This document shows, one piece after another, positions 7,962-18,105 of a stretch of 64,000 nt of DNA. The notes below the pieces were generated by a model, which was not told the origin of the DNA, searched no databases, and was given only the letters and a program-made list of their open reading frames with translations. Every line of letters starts with the position of its first letter. The first letter of the stretch is position 1. Source of the DNA: Actinomadura latina NBRC 106108. Lineage in GTDB: Bacteria > Actinomycetota > Actinomycetes > Streptosporangiales > Streptosporangiaceae. The DNA lies in contig NZ_BCQS01000003.1 in assembly GCF_001552195.1 (NCBI RefSeq), forward strand, positions 930,001-994,000. Direction: 5' to 3'. The position numbers and the translations under genes are program-made.

Positions 7962-10651
7962 GCACGGACGACGTCTACGCGCTGATGGCGCGGTCGCAGG
8001 AACTGCCCTACGGGGAGGCCCGCACCGTCCTCGTCGAGGACGCGCTGCGCCGCGCGGAGGCGGCCGGTGACGACGTGCTGGCGTTCCACGTCCGGGTCCG
8101 GCTGACCGATGCGTACCGGTACGGCGGCGAGCCCGCGAAGGCGTTCGCGACGTTCAGCCGGACGCTCGCCGACCACGACCGCGACCCGGGCCGGTTCGAC
8201 GAGACGCACGGTCTGCTGTGGCAGATGAAGGCGATCGTCAGCTCCCTCACCCTCTTCCCCGAGATCCCGCTGGACCGTACCTACGCCGTGCTGGACGACA
8301 TGGAGCGGCGCTACAAGGCCGGCGGGCACAGCCTCCAGGCCGTGTATCACTACCGCAACGTGGTGGCGCGGCACGTCGGCGACGGGACGGCCGACGAGTG
8401 GTACGTGAAGTGGCGCGCCGCCGAACGCGATGAGCTGTCCGACTGCGAGGGGTGCGACCCCACCGGCATGGCCCGCCACCTCGTCGAGGCCGGCCGCCAT
8501 GAGGAGGCGTTCGAGATCGCCGCGCCGGTGCTGACGGCGCAGCTGAACTGCAACGAGCAGCCGCAGTCGATCCAGACGTCACTGCTGCCGGTGTACCTGC
8601 GGACGGGCCGTGCCGAGCAGGCCGCCGACGCGCACCGCCGCGCCTACCGGGTGCACCGGACGCGGCTCGCCGACCTCGGCGACATCGCCGAGCACCTGGA
8701 GTTCTGCGCGGTCACCGGCAACGAGGCGCGCGGCCTGGAGATCCTGCAGCGGCATCTCGGCTGGCTGGACCGCGCCCCCAGCGCGTACCCGGACATGGGG
8801 TTCTCCGCCGCGGCGGCCCTCCTCCTCGGCCGGCTGACGGCCGCCGGGCACGGTGCCACGACGATCCGGCGCCCCGCCGCGGACGGCCGCCCGGCCGCCG
8901 ACGTCCCCCTGTCCGGGCTGCACGCCGAGCTGGCGGAACGCGCGACGGGGCTCGCCGCCCGGTTCGACGCCCGCAACGGCACGTCCCACCAGGGCGACCG
9001 GGTGCGCGCCACGCTGGCCGCCGAGCCGGTCATCGGCTTCCTCCCGCTGGCGGCGCACCACCGCCGCCCGGCGGCCCAGGCCCCCGCACCGGAACCCGCC
9101 CCGCGGGACGACCTCGCCTCCCTCGACGACCTCGACGATCTCGACGAACTGCTCGACACCGCCGACCGGTGCCGCAGGAAGAAGGACCTGCCGGGGATGC
9201 TGGCGGCGTGGCGCCGGTTCGACGCCGTGGCCGCGACGACCGAGCCGACGCCGCTGCAGCATGCCCGCCGCCTGGACGCCCGGGGCGTCGAGCACGCCGT
9301 CGACCGCGCCGGCCGGGAGGCGGTCGAATGCTGGGAGGAGGCGGCCCGGCTGTTCGGCGAGCTGGGCGACGAGACGCGCCGGCACCGCACCCTCGGCCGG
9401 CTCGGCGCGCTGCGCGTCGACCTCGGCGACGCGGGCGGGCTCGACCAGGTGATCGCCTCGGCCGAGCACTGCACCGCGCACCCGGTGGAGGCCGATGACG
9501 CGCCGGCCGCGCTGCTCCGCCTCGCCGCCGCTTACCTCAGGCTCGACCGCCCCGCCGACGCCCTCACCGCGCTGGACCGGGCCGCCGCCGGCGACGCGCC
9601 CGACCGCGCCGGTGAGCTGTGGTACCTGCGGGGGCAGGCGCTGCTGATGTCCGGCGAGACCGACGACGGGATCGCGGCGCTGCGCCGCTCCGCCGAGCTG
9701 TCCCGCGCGTCCGGCGACCCCGAGGAGATCGCCGCGCCCGCGCTGCAGCTCGCGCGGGCGGTGGCGCGGCGGCAGAACGCCCCGGACGAGGAGACCCTCG
9801 CGCTGCTGGACGAGGCGCTCGCCGCGATGCCCGGCCCGTCCCCGCTGCGCGCCGCCGCCCTCGCCGAGCGCGGCGCCTCGCTGATCGCCCTGGACCGCCC
9901 GGCCGACGGCGTCCCCGACCTCGTCGAGGCCATCGCGGAGTGGACGGCCGAGGGCATGCACGAGAACGCCGTCCACCTGCGGGTGGACCTCGCCGGCGGC
10001 TACCTGTCGACCGACCGGCCGCTGGAGGCCGCCGAGGCCGCCGAAGAGGTCCTGCAGGCCCTCCCCGAACCCGGCGGCGACGCCGACCCGTCCGTCCACC
10101 ACGCGAGGCAGCGCGCCCGGCTGGTCCTGGCGCACGCGCAGAAGCAGCTCCGCGAGGAGGGCGCCGCCGCGACGTTCGCGTCCCTCGCCGACGACGCGGC
10201 CCGCGACGGGGAGCACGGCGCCGAGGCCCACTTCCGCTACGAGGCCGCCGACGTCCTGACGGAACTCGACATGGACGGCCCGGCCGCCGAGCGGTACGCC
10301 GAGTCCGCCGAGGCGTACGAGAAGGCGGGCGACCCGTACGGCGTGGTCCGCGCCCGCCGCCGCGCCGCGGTGTGCCTGATGTGGAGCGGCGACGTCGACG
10401 CGGCCGTCCCCGCCATGGAGACGGCCCGCGCCGCGCTGGCGGGCCTGCCCCCGGACAACGAGCCCGCCCGCGTCTGGGAGACCGCCCTGACGTCGTTCGA
10501 GCAGGCTCGCGTCCTGGCCCGGGCGGGCCGCGTGGACGACGCCGCTGCCCACGCGTCCGCCGCCGTGGACGGCTTCACCGCGCTCGACCAGACCGGCCCC
10601 GCCGAGGAGGCCACCCGCCTGCTGGAGGACATCCGGGCCGCGCTCGGCTGA
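7958..10651 (+). CDS. Large tetratricopeptide-repeat protein coupled to the Hsp90-like gene
   Basis: An 897-residue, Ala- and acid-rich helical protein. Repeated helix pairs with TPR spacing run through the whole chain, for example PADALTALDRAAAGDAPDRA and SGETDDGIAALRRSAELSRA. A low-complexity acidic linker (ASLDDLDDLDELLD) near residue 390 divides it into two helical-repeat halves. No signal peptide or membrane span is seen. Start GTG 7958 overlaps the upstream stop as GTGA, with GGAGGA 6 nt before. TPR proteins are classical Hsp90 partners in eukaryotes, so a client- or co-chaperone role for the upstream ATPase is a reasonable inference, not shown. The 3' end carries a 21-bp tandem duplication that includes the stop codon. 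Confidence 0.85.
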   Translation: MSTDDVYALMARSQELPYGEARTVLVEDALRRAEAAGDDVLAFHVRVRLTDAYRYGGEPAKAFATFSRTLADHDRDPGRFDETHGLLWQMKAIVSSLTLFPEIPLDRTYAVLDDMERRYKAGGHSLQAVYHYRNVVARHVGDGTADEWYVKWRAAERDELSDCEGCDPTGMARHLVEAGRHEEAFEIAAPVLTAQLNCNEQPQSIQTSLLPVYLRTGRAEQAADAHRRAYRVHRTRLADLGDIAEHLEFCAVTGNEARGLEILQRHLGWLDRAPSAYPDMGFSAAAALLLGRLTAAGHGATTIRRPAADGRPAADVPLSGLHAELAERATGLAARFDARNGTSHQGDRVRATLAAEPVIGFLPLAAHHRRPAAQAPAPEPAPRDDLASLDDLDDLDELLDTADRCRRKKDLPGMLAAWRRFDAVAATTEPTPLQHARRLDARGVEHAVDRAGREAVECWEEAARLFGELGDETRRHRTLGRLGALRVDLGDAGGLDQVIASAEHCTAHPVEADDAPAALLRLAAAYLRLDRPADALTALDRAAAGDAPDRAGELWYLRGQALLMSGETDDGIAALRRSAELSRASGDPEEIAAPALQLARAVARRQNAPDEETLALLDEALAAMPGPSPLRAAALAERGASLIALDRPADGVPDLVEAIAEWTAEGMHENAVHLRVDLAGGYLSTDRPLEAAEAAEEVLQALPEPGGDADPSVHHARQRARLVLAHAQKQLREEGAAATFASLADDAARDGEHGAEAHFRYEAADVLTELDMDGPAAERYAESAEAYEKAGDPYGVVRARRRAAVCLMWSGDVDAAVPAMETARAALAGLPPDNEPARVWETALTSFEQARVLARAGRVDDAAAHASAAVDGFTALDQTGPAEEATRLLEDIRAALG

Positions 10652-10686
10652 CGTGCCGCGCCCTACGGCTGACGTGCCCCGTCCTA
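10645..10686. repeat. 21-bp tandem duplication across the TPR stop codon
   Basis: CGGCTGACGTGCC begins at 10645 and again at 10666; both 21-bp units match except at two positions. The first unit holds the TPR stop TGA, and the second repeats TGA in frame. A third partial copy (CGGCT) starts at 10687, next to the galK stop. Confidence 0.85.
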
Positions 10687-10699
10687 CGGCTCGCGGAGA

Positions 10700-11836
10700 T
10701 CAGCTGAGCCGGTGAGCGGCCCGGGAGGGTATCGCGTCCAGGAACTCCGGGGGCGTCCAGGCCCGCTTCGCGTAGGCCGCCGTGATGGCTTCGCGGACCT
10801 TGTCCGCGCGGGCCGCAGGCGTCAGGACGATGACGGAGCCGCCGAAGCCGCCGCCGACCATGCGGCCGCCGCGGGCGCCCGCCCGGAGCGCCGCGTCGAC
10901 GGTGACGTCGGCCTCGGGCCACGAGATCTCGAACTGGTCGCGCAGGGACAGGTGCGAGGCGTTCAGCATCCCGCCGAACTCGGGGAGGGCGCCCGCGCGC
11001 AGCAGGCCGACGCTCGCCTCGACGCGGTGGTTCTCGGTGACGACGTGCTGGACGCGGCGGCGCAGCACCGGGTCGCGCAGGCTCCCCAGCGCGGCGGCCA
11101 GATCCTTGACGTCGCGCAGCGCGTCCACGCCGAGCAGGGACGCGGCCTCCTCGCATTCGGCGCGGCGGCGGCCGTATTCGCCGCCGGTCAGGGTGTGCGA
11201 GGCGCGCGTGTCCACGACCAGAAGGCTCAGCCCGGCGGCGGCCGGGTCGAACGGGACCTGGGACGACAGCTCGCTGCGGCAGTCGAGCAGGAGCGCGTGC
11301 CCCGCCTCGCACAGCAGGGACGCCGACTGGTCCATCAGCCCGCACGGCATGCCGACCTGCTCGTTCTCCGCGCGCTGCGCCAGCCGGGCCAGCGCGGGAC
11401 GGTCGATCTCCACGCCGTACAGGTCGCGGAGCGCCAGCGCCGTCGCGCACTCCAGCGCGGCGGACGACGACAGCCCCGCCCCCTGCGGGAGGTCGGAGTC
11501 GATCAGCAGCGACGCGCCGCCCGTCCCGTACTCGCGCAGCACCCGCGCCACACCGACCGGGTACGCCGCCCAGGCGCGCTCGGCGGGCCACCCCTCGGAG
11601 ACGACCGGCGGGCCGTCCACCGGGGCGGTCACGACGGTGGACGCCTGCCGGGACCGCACCTCGACCATGCCGTCGTCGCGGCGCGCGGCGGCCACCGAGA
11701 CGCCGCGCGACAGCGCGAACGGCAGCACGAACCCGTCGTTGTAGTCGGTGTGCTCGCCGATCAGGTTGACCCTGCCGGGCGCGTGCCAGACACCGTCCGG
11801 CGCGCGCCCGTAGGCGTCCGCGAAGCCGTCGGTCAT
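10700..11836 (-). CDS. galK: Galactokinase
   Basis: GalK phosphorylates galactose at C1 with ATP, the entry to the Leloir pathway. The 378-residue protein has the galactokinase signature [19 protein letters not shown] near residue 20, the GHMP ATP loop [14 protein letters not shown] near 120, the catalytic aspartate in [10 protein letters not shown], and [14 protein letters not shown] near the C-terminus. The ATG at 11836 overlaps the galE stop (ATGA), so galE-galK is a coupled pair transcribed leftward. No galT is present in the window; it could lie elsewhere or galE/galK may serve sugar-nucleotide supply. Confidence 0.97.
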   Translation of the reverse strand: MTDGFADAYGRAPDGVWHAPGRVNLIGEHTDYNDGFVLPFALSRGVSVAAARRDDGMVEVRSRQASTVVTAPVDGPPVVSEGWPAERAWAAYPVGVARVLREYGTGGASLLIDSDLPQGAGLSSSAALECATALALRDLYGVEIDRPALARLAQRAENEQVGMPCGLMDQSASLLCEAGHALLLDCRSELSSQVPFDPAAAGLSLLVVDTRASHTLTGGEYGRRRAECEEAASLLGVDALRDVKDLAAALGSLRDPVLRRRVQHVVTENHRVEASVGLLRAGALPEFGGMLNASHLSLRDQFEISWPEADVTVDAALRAGARGGRMVGGGFGGSVIVLTPAARADKVREAITAAYAKRAWTPPEFLDAIPSRAAHRLS

Positions 11837-12786
11837 CGGGACCGCAGGAAGGTCCACGCGTCGGCGATCATGGTGCGCAGGTCCCGCTCGGGCTTCCAGC
11901 CGAGCTGCGCCTGGATCTTCTCCGAGGAGGCGATCAGCACGGCCGGGTCGCCGGCCCGGCGCGGCGCCGCCTCTGCGGGGATCTCGCGGCCGGTGACCTC
12001 GCGGCACGCGTCCACGACCTCCTTCACGGAGTAGCCGCTGCCGCTTCCCAGGTTGAAGATCTGGTGGGTGCCCGGCTCGCAGGCGTCCAGCGCGAGCAGG
12101 TGGGCGCGGCCGAGGTCGACCACGTGGATGTAGTCGCGCACGCAGGTGCCGTCCGGCGTCGGGTAGTCGTCGCCGAACATCTTCACCGCCGCGCCGTCGC
12201 CCTGCGCGATCTTCAGCACGTTCGGGATCAGGTGGGTCTCGACGGTGTGCCGCTCGCCGAGCCGCCCGTAGGCGCCCGCCACGTTGAAGTACCGCAGCGA
12301 CACCCCGCCGACGCCGTGCAGCCGCGCGTACTCGGCGAGGGCCGTGTCGATCGCCAGCTTGGTCGCGCCGTACGGGTTGGTCGGACGGGCCGGGTCGGTC
12401 TCCAGGATCGGCGTCGACTCCGGCTCCCCATAGGTCGCGGCCGTCGAGGAGAACACGATCCGGGGCACGCCGGCGACGCGCATCGCGTCCAGCAGCGCCA
12501 GCGACTCGCCGAGGTTCTTGTCCCAGTAGAGGCCGGGGTTCTCCACCGACTCGCCGACGAGGGACTTGGCCGCGAAGTGCAGGACGGCGTCGAACCCGGC
12601 GCCGCCGAGGACGTCCGCGGCCGTGTCGCGCAGCGTGCCGCGCACCAGCCTGGCCCCCTCCGGCACCGCGTCCTCGTGCCCGGTGGACAGATCGTCGAGC
12701 ACCACGACCTCGTGCCCCGCCTCCAGGAGCAGAGCGGAGACGACACTGCCGACATAGCCGGCGCCTCCGGTGACGAGCAGCTTCAC
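11833..12786 (-). CDS. galE: UDP-glucose 4-epimerase
   Basis: GalE interconverts UDP-galactose and UDP-glucose with bound NAD. The 317 residues are typical of the short-chain dehydrogenase/epimerase family: the Rossmann loop [10 protein letters not shown] at residues 5-14, DDLSTGH, the catalytic SSTAATYGE stretch and the YxxxK pair in [12 protein letters not shown]-terminal [16 protein letters not shown] matches GalE. It is the first gene of a leftward galE-galK pair with a 4-bp overlap. It diverges from the CBS/CorC gene; the 82-bp gap should hold both promoters, but I see no clear hexamers. Confidence 0.95.
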   Translation of the reverse strand: MKLLVTGGAGYVGSVVSALLLEAGHEVVVLDDLSTGHEDAVPEGARLVRGTLRDTAADVLGGAGFDAVLHFAAKSLVGESVENPGLYWDKNLGESLALLDAMRVAGVPRIVFSSTAATYGEPESTPILETDPARPTNPYGATKLAIDTALAEYARLHGVGGVSLRYFNVAGAYGRLGERHTVETHLIPNVLKIAQGDGAAVKMFGDDYPTPDGTCVRDYIHVVDLGRAHLLALDACEPGTHQIFNLGSGSGYSVKEVVDACREVTGREIPAEAAPRRAGDPAVLIASSEKIQAQLGWKPERDLRTMIADAWTFLRSR

Positions 12787-12868
12787 TGACGGACCTCCAC
12801 GAAGAAGACTCTGGGACGGCGGGGTCCTCCCAGGCTATCCGGAACGCCGATCTGGGAAGGCTGAATGC

Positions 12869-13858
12869 ATGGACCGGACGCCGCCCCGGCGGCCGGCGGG
12901 TCTCGCGCGCCCGCTGGTCTGGCTGCTGTCCCGCTCGGCCAGCCTGGTCGTACGGCTGTCGGGCGGCGACCCGGAAGCGCTGCGCGAGGAGATCACCGCG
13001 GAGCGGATGCGGGCGCTCGTGGCGCGGAACACCCAGCTCACCGCCGAGGAGCGGGCACTGATCGGGGAGGTGTTCGCGGCGGGGGAGCGGCCGCTGCGCG
13101 AGGTCCTGGTGCCGCGCACCGAGGTGGTGTTCCTGGACGCGACGCTCCCCGTCCGCGCCGCCGCCCGGCTCGCCGCGCGCAGCCCGCACTCCCGGTTCCC
13201 CGTCTGCCGCGACTCCCACGACGAGGTGGTCGGGTTCGTGCACATCCGCGACCTGCTGGCGCCCGAGCCGCCGGAGAAGGACGTGCCGGTGGGCGACCTG
13301 GTGCGCCCGGTGAAGTTCCTGCCGCCCTCGAAGCGGGTCCTGCCGGCGCTGTCGGAGATGCGCAGCGAGGGCTGCCACCTGGCGATCGTCATGGACGAGT
13401 ACGGGGGCGTCGCCGGGATCGTCACGCTGGAGGACCTCCTGGAGGAGCTCATCGGCGACATCCGCGACGAATATGATGTGCAGGACGCGCAGGCACGGCG
13501 CCTGCACGGCGGGGTGGTCGAGGTCGACGGCCTGCTCAACCTGGACGACTTCGCCGCCGAGACCGGCATCCGGCTGCCGGACGGGCCGTACGAGACGGTC
13601 GCCGGGCACATCATGGCGGTGCTGCGCCGGGTGCCCGCCGAGGGCGACTCGGTGGAGGCCGGCGGCCGCAGCCTCGCGGTGGCCCGGATGGACGGCCGGC
13701 GGGTGGCCCGGGTGCGCGTCATGCCGCGCGCGACGCCGCAGGCCCTGCCGGTGCCGCCCGGCACGCCGTCCGCGACCCCGCGGGCGGTGACCGGCGACGC
13801 CGCCGCCGGTCCGCTCGGCGAGCGGGCCACCGGGGGCGGAGTCTCGAGTGACACCTGA
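12869..13858 (+). CDS. CBS-pair / CorC-HlyC domain protein lacking the DUF21 membrane domain
   Basis: The 329-residue protein has one short hydrophobic segment near the N-terminus ([17 protein letters not shown]), then the DUF21-to-CBS linker ([12 protein letters not shown]), a CBS pair at about 75-195 ([61 protein letters not shown]) and a CorC/HlyC domain at about 205-285. Full members carry an N-terminal multi-span DUF21 transporter domain; here only its last part remains. The architecture is therefore CorC-like, and a role in divalent-cation (Mg/Co) efflux or regulation is inferred. The C-terminus is a Pro/Ala-rich tail. ATG 12869 follows GGGAAGG. Confidence 0.85.
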   Translation: MDRTPPRRPAGLARPLVWLLSRSASLVVRLSGGDPEALREEITAERMRALVARNTQLTAEERALIGEVFAAGERPLREVLVPRTEVVFLDATLPVRAAARLAARSPHSRFPVCRDSHDEVVGFVHIRDLLAPEPPEKDVPVGDLVRPVKFLPPSKRVLPALSEMRSEGCHLAIVMDEYGGVAGIVTLEDLLEELIGDIRDEYDVQDAQARRLHGGVVEVDGLLNLDDFAAETGIRLPDGPYETVAGHIMAVLRRVPAEGDSVEAGGRSLAVARMDGRRVARVRVMPRATPQALPVPPGTPSATPRAVTGDAAAGPLGERATGGGVSSDT

Positions 13859-13871
13859 GAGAATCGTGCAC

Positions 13872-14957
13872 ATGCCCGAAGCGCCCAGCCAGTCCGAAGC
13901 GCCCAGCCAGCCGGCGTCCGGAACCACCGCGGTGACGCCGCGCGTGTTCTCCGGCATCCAGCCCACCGCCGACTCCTTCCACCTCGGCAACTATCTGGGC
14001 GCGCTCCGGCAGTGGGTCGCGATGCAGGAGACGCACGAGGCGTTCTACTGCGTGGTCGACCTGCACGCGATCACGGTCGAGCAGGACCCCGATCTGCTGC
14101 GCCGCCGCACGAAGGTCGCCGCCGCGCAGCTGTTCGCGATGGGCCTGGACCCCGAGCGCGCCACCGTGTTCGTGCAGAGCCACGTCCCCGAGCACGCGGA
14201 GCTGGCGTGGGTGCTCGGCTGCCTCACCGGGTTCGGCGAGGCGGGCCGGATGACCCAGTTCAAGGACAAGTCGTCCAAGCAGGGCTCGGCCGGGACGAGC
14301 GTCGGCCTGTTCACCTACCCGGTGCTGCAGGCCGCCGACATCCTGCTCTACACGCCCGACCCGGCGGCCGGCCGGCCGCTGCGGGTGCCCGTCGGCGAGG
14401 ACCAGCGGCAGCACCTGGAGCTGACCCGCACCCTCGCGCAGCGGTTCAACCACCGGTTCGGCGAGACGTTCGTGCAGCCGGACGCGCACATCCCCGAGGG
14501 CGCCGCGAAGATCACCGACCTGCAGGAGCCGGGCGCGAAGATGAGCAAGTCGGCGTCCTCGCCGCAGGGGATCATCGACGTGCTGGAGGAGCCCGGCCCG
14601 ATGCGCAAGAAGATCATGCGCGCGGTCACCGACACCGGCTCCGAGGTCGTCTACGACGAGGAGAAGAAGGCCGGCATCACCAACCTGCTGCGGATCTACG
14701 CCGCGCTGGAGGGCACGTCCGTCCCCGACCTGGAGGCCCGCTACGAGGGCTCCGGCTACGGGCAGTTCAAGAAGGACCTCGCGCAGGTCGTCCTCGACAC
14801 GTTCACGCCGATCAGGGAGCGCACCCTCAAGCTGCTGGACGACGAGGACCACCTCGACCGGCTCCTCGCCCAGGGCGCCGGGCGCGCCTCCGAGGTCGCC
14901 GTGCGGACGATGGAGACGGTGCGCGAACGGGTGGGATTCGTGGGACGTGGTCGCTGA
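13872..14957 (+). CDS. trpS: Tryptophanyl-tRNA synthetase
   Basis: TrpRS charges tRNA-Trp. It is a class I synthetase: the HIGH-like motif is [10 protein letters not shown] near residue 40, and [10 protein letters not shown] provides KMSKS near 220. Other family marks are [22 protein letters not shown] and [15 protein letters not shown] 13872 gives 361 residues with a 17-residue extension before [11 protein letters not shown]; the extension contains EAPSQ twice. In-frame GTGs at 13848 and 13866 are alternatives, but the first would overlap the preceding gene. The stop lies 11 bp inside the next gene. Confidence 0.96.
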   Translation: MPEAPSQSEAPSQPASGTTAVTPRVFSGIQPTADSFHLGNYLGALRQWVAMQETHEAFYCVVDLHAITVEQDPDLLRRRTKVAAAQLFAMGLDPERATVFVQSHVPEHAELAWVLGCLTGFGEAGRMTQFKDKSSKQGSAGTSVGLFTYPVLQAADILLYTPDPAAGRPLRVPVGEDQRQHLELTRTLAQRFNHRFGETFVQPDAHIPEGAAKITDLQEPGAKMSKSASSPQGIIDVLEEPGPMRKKIMRAVTDTGSEVVYDEEKKAGITNLLRIYAALEGTSVPDLEARYEGSGYGQFKKDLAQVVLDTFTPIRERTLKLLDDEDHLDRLLAQGAGRASEVAVRTMETVRERVGFVGRGR

Positions 14958-15648
14958 CCGCGCACCGCTCGACGGCGACGCCGCGGGGGGCCAGGGGGAG
15001 GCCCCCTCCGCGGCCCAGACCACGATGACCGGGGGCATTCCGGCGGTGTCCCGGCCCGGCCGCCGCGCGATCGGCGTCGCCATCCCGATCCCCGACCCGT
15101 ACGGCACGTACCTGCAGGCCAGGCGCGCCTCGTTCGGCGACCCGCTCGCGCACGCGATCCCGACGCACATCACGCTGCTCCCGCCGACCGAGGTGGCCGA
15201 GGCCGCGCTGGACGGCATCCACGAGCACCTGATCGGGATCGCACACGCCGAGCGCCCGTTCCCGATCAGGCTGCGCGGCAGCGGAACGTTCCGGCCGGTG
15301 TCCCCGGTCGTGTTCGTGGCGCTCGCCGAGGGGATCGGCGGCTGCGAGCGCGTCCAGGAGAAGGTCATGTCGGGCCCTCTCGGCCGGCCGCTGCCGTTCC
15401 CCTACCACCCGCACGTCACCATCGCCCACCACCTGCCCGACGACGTCATGGACCGCGCGTTCAAGGAACTCGCCGCCTACAGCGCCGACTTCCTGGCCTG
15501 GGGCTTCTCCCTCTACGAGCACGGCCTGGACGGTGTCTGGCGCCGCCGGTGCGACTACATCTTCGGCGACGGCGCCACTGTCTATCGGGGGGACGACCCC
15601 CCGGACCCCCCGGCCGCGCGGCACGAGTCTCCTCGCTCCGGTCGCTAG
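14947..15648 (+). CDS. 2'-5' RNA ligase / 2H phosphoesterase family protein
   Basis: The 233-residue protein has the two HxT motifs that define the 2H phosphoesterase superfamily: PTHITLLPP near residue 76 and [10 protein letters not shown] near 158. These enzymes act on 2',3'-cyclic phosphates or 2'-5' linkages in RNA; the physiological substrate in actinobacteria is not known. The first 35 residues are low-complexity. GTG 14947 overlaps the end of trpS by 11 bp, so the gene is probably translated together with trpS, which hints at a tRNA or RNA repair role (inference). A later start is possible because the N-terminal region is not conserved-looking. Confidence 0.85.
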   Translation: MVADRAPLDGDAAGGQGEAPSAAQTTMTGGIPAVSRPGRRAIGVAIPIPDPYGTYLQARRASFGDPLAHAIPTHITLLPPTEVAEAALDGIHEHLIGIAHAERPFPIRLRGSGTFRPVSPVVFVALAEGIGGCERVQEKVMSGPLGRPLPFPYHPHVTIAHHLPDDVMDRAFKELAAYSADFLAWGFSLYEHGLDGVWRRRCDYIFGDGATVYRGDDPPDPPAARHESPRSGR

Positions 15649-15652
15649 CGCT

Positions 15653-15667
15653 CCCCGCGCTGCGGGG
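15653..15667 (+). terminator. Short hairpin after the 2H phosphoesterase gene
   Basis: CCCCGC (15653-15658) pairs with GCGGGG (15662-15667) around a GCT loop, 4 nt after the stop codon. The stem is short but all G-C. Confidence 0.45.
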
Positions 15668-15755
15668 ACGCGGCGCGCCGGGCATCGATGCGCTGGGTTG
15701 AACGAGTGATTACCGAATGCGGTATCGAGTCGGGCGGTGTGGGTACGTTGCGTAG

Positions 15756-16769
15756 ATGCGGCAGGTGATCAATCGAGTGCAGGGGCGGATCGAGTCCCTG
15801 TTCGGCAAGGGGAAGGGCCTGCTGCGGGGCGCGCGGGAGCGGTGGCGGTGGTTCGACCACCAGGTCCGGGCGTTCGAGCGGTACCAGGATCGGCGCGGCG
15901 ACCGGCTCGCCGCCGCGCTCACGTGCTACGCGTTCCTGTCGTTCTTCCCGCTGCTGGCGCTCGCGTACTCGCTGCTCGGCTACCTCGTCGGAGTCAGCGC
16001 GCAGGCCCGCGACTACTTCGTCCGGGCGATCAACTCGCAGCTGCCCGGGCTCGGGGGCCAGCTGCAGGTCGAGCAGATCGCCCAGTCCAAGACGGCCGTC
16101 GGGGTGCTGGGCCTGGTCGCGCTGCTGTTCACCGGGCTCGGCTGGGTGCAGGTGCTGCGCGAGTCGCTGCGCGACATCTGGGGCAACGAGCCGGGCGGCG
16201 GCGGCAACTACGTCCTGATGCGGGTCTGGGACGCCGCCGTGCTGGCGTTCCTCGGCGTGATCCTCATCTCCGGGATGGCGGTCACGACGGTCACGAACTC
16301 CGCCACGCACACCGTCCTCGGCTGGCTCGGGTGGGACGACGTGACCGGTGCCGGGACGGGGCTGCGGCTGCTGTCGCTGGGCTGCGCGATCATGTTCGAC
16401 ACCGTGGTGTTCCTGGTGCTGTTCAGCCGGCTGTCGGGCACCCGCGCGCCGTGGCGGCGGATCATCCGGGGCGCGCTGTTCGGCGCCGTGGGGTTCGAGA
16501 TCCTGAAGCAGGTCGCGGCGCTCCTGCTCGCCCGGACGACGCAGAACCCCGTCTACGGCACGTTCGCCGTCCTGGTGGGGCTGATGGTGTGGATCAACAT
16601 CGCGTCCCGGTTCGCGCTGTTCGCCGCCGCGTGGACGGCGACGCGCCGGGTCGTCCTCACCGCCGACGCCGACAACCCGGAGAACTGCGCCGAGCATGCC
16701 GAGGTGGAGGCGCTCCAGGAACGCGCCGAGGCCGGCGAGGAGCCCTCGTCCGCGCCTTCGGCGCGCTGA
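15756..16769 (+). CDS. YihY/BrkB-family membrane protein
   Basis: A 337-residue integral membrane protein with about six spans, starting at FLSFFPLLALAYSLLGYLVG (about residues 55-75). Family marks are the RGDRLAAALTCYAFLSFFPL segment, GWVQVLRESLRDIWG, and the C-terminal NPVYGTFAVLVGLMVWINI. The family was once called RNase BN, which is not correct for these proteins; they are probably transporters or envelope proteins. M. tuberculosis has the homologue (Rv3335c) next to trpS, as here. The ATG comes 6 nt after TACGTT (15744-15749), so the transcript is probably leaderless. The tail is acidic and Ala-rich. Confidence 0.9.
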   Translation: MRQVINRVQGRIESLFGKGKGLLRGARERWRWFDHQVRAFERYQDRRGDRLAAALTCYAFLSFFPLLALAYSLLGYLVGVSAQARDYFVRAINSQLPGLGGQLQVEQIAQSKTAVGVLGLVALLFTGLGWVQVLRESLRDIWGNEPGGGGNYVLMRVWDAAVLAFLGVILISGMAVTTVTNSATHTVLGWLGWDDVTGAGTGLRLLSLGCAIMFDTVVFLVLFSRLSGTRAPWRRIIRGALFGAVGFEILKQVAALLLARTTQNPVYGTFAVLVGLMVWINIASRFALFAAAWTATRRVVLTADADNPENCAEHAEVEALQERAEAGEEPSSAPSAR

Positions 16770-16770
16770 C

Positions 16771-18105
16771 CTACCGGCGGGTGTCGCGCGGGACGGAGCG
16801 GGCGGCCTCCAGCCGGCGACGGCGCCGCAGGACGACGAACAGCGCCATGATCGCCAGCAGCGCGCCGGCCGCGCCGCCGCCCAGGAGCAGCCACCTGCGG
16901 GACGCGTCGTCCGAGGCGAGCGGGGCGTCCGGCAGCACGCCGCCCGAGTCGCCGTCCTTCTTGGCCTGCCTGATGTCGCCGGGCGGGACGAGCGCGCCCA
17001 CCGGCTGCACCTTGCCGCGGGCCGCGAAACCCCAGTCCAGCAGCTTGGCCGCGTACGGGGACGGCGGCCGGTCCGCGCGCATCAGCGAGATCACGATCGT
17101 GTGCCCGCCGCGCCGGGCCTCGGCGACGAACGTCTGCTGGGCCGCGATCGTGTAGCCGTTCTTGCCGCCGATCATGCCGGGGTAGGACTGCCGCTCGCCC
17201 GGCAGCATGTGGTTGTGCGTGTGGATCGGGTAGCCGCCGACCTTGAGGCCCTTCTTGCGCTGCTTCTTGGTGGGCGGCGCCGGGAACTTGATGTCGACGG
17301 CCTGCATGTACGCGCGGTACTGCGGGTTCTTCATGCCCTCGCGCAGGATCAGCGCCAGGTCGTAGGCCGAGGTGTGCTGGGTCCGGACGTTCAGCCCGAG
17401 GTCGCGGTCGAGCCCGTTCGGCGACCCGGCGAGGGTGTCGTGGGCGTTGATCCGCTTCGCCTCGGCGTTCATGTCGGCGAGGGTCTTCCGCACGCCGCCG
17501 TCCGCCTCGGCGAGCGTGAACGCCGCGTCGTTCGCGGACATCATCAGCATCGCGTGGAACAGGTCGGAGACCTTGTACTGCATCTTCGGCGTCAGCCCGA
17601 CCTTGGTGCCCTCGACGTCGCACGCGTGCTGGGACGGGCGGACGAGCCGGCCCGGGTCCAGCTTGGGTATCAGCGTCAGCGCGGTCAGCGTCTTGATCGT
17701 GCTGGCCGGGAGGTAGCGCCCGTGCGGGTCCTTGGCGGCGAGGACCGCGCCGGTGTCGGCGTCCGCGATCAGGTACGAGGCGGCCTTGATCTTCGGCAGC
17801 GCCGGGATGCCGGGCGCCTTGTTCACGACCACGCCGCGACCGGCGAGCTGCGGCCCGCCGACGGTCTCGGCCGTCGGCGCGGCCGATGGTGCGGCCACCG
17901 GGCCCGCCGCCGGAGCGGCCGCCGCGGCGGGTGCCGCGACCAGGGCGGGTGCGGCGGCGACGGCCCCCACCGTGACCGGAATCGTGATCACCGTCAGGGC
18001 GCGGCGGACGCCGGCCGGCCCTCGTCGCTCGGCTCGCAAGCTCTCGACGCTCCTCTTTCCCGTGGGAGCCGCTTCGCTCCCGACGCGCAGGCGCCCAACG
18101 CCCAT
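16771..18105 (-). CDS. D-alanyl-D-alanine carboxypeptidase (S11 penicillin-binding protein)
   Basis: The enzyme trims the terminal D-Ala of peptidoglycan stem peptides outside the membrane. The three active-site motifs are present: SxxK in PASTIKTLTAL, SxN in MMSANDAA, and K-N-G in GGKNGYT, where asparagine replaces the threonine of KTG. The N-terminus has an arginine-rich start, a hydrophobic export segment (ALTVITIPVTVGAVAAAPAL) and an Ala/Pro linker. A C-terminal span (LLLGGGAAGALLAIMALFVVL) with a basic tail anchors it. ATG 18105 follows GGGGGAG and gives 444 residues; the frame is open to 18237. The match with dacB1 in the M. tuberculosis order supports the call. It ends 1 bp from the convergent yihY stop. 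Confidence 0.92.
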   Translation of the reverse strand: MGVGRLRVGSEAAPTGKRSVESLRAERRGPAGVRRALTVITIPVTVGAVAAAPALVAAPAAAAAPAAGPVAAPSAAPTAETVGGPQLAGRGVVVNKAPGIPALPKIKAASYLIADADTGAVLAAKDPHGRYLPASTIKTLTALTLIPKLDPGRLVRPSQHACDVEGTKVGLTPKMQYKVSDLFHAMLMMSANDAAFTLAEADGGVRKTLADMNAEAKRINAHDTLAGSPNGLDRDLGLNVRTQHTSAYDLALILREGMKNPQYRAYMQAVDIKFPAPPTKKQRKKGLKVGGYPIHTHNHMLPGERQSYPGMIGGKNGYTIAAQQTFVAEARRGGHTIVISLMRADRPPSPYAAKLLDWGFAARGKVQPVGALVPPGDIRQAKKDGDSGGVLPDAPLASDDASRRWLLLGGGAAGALLAIMALFVVLRRRRRLEAARSVPRDTRR

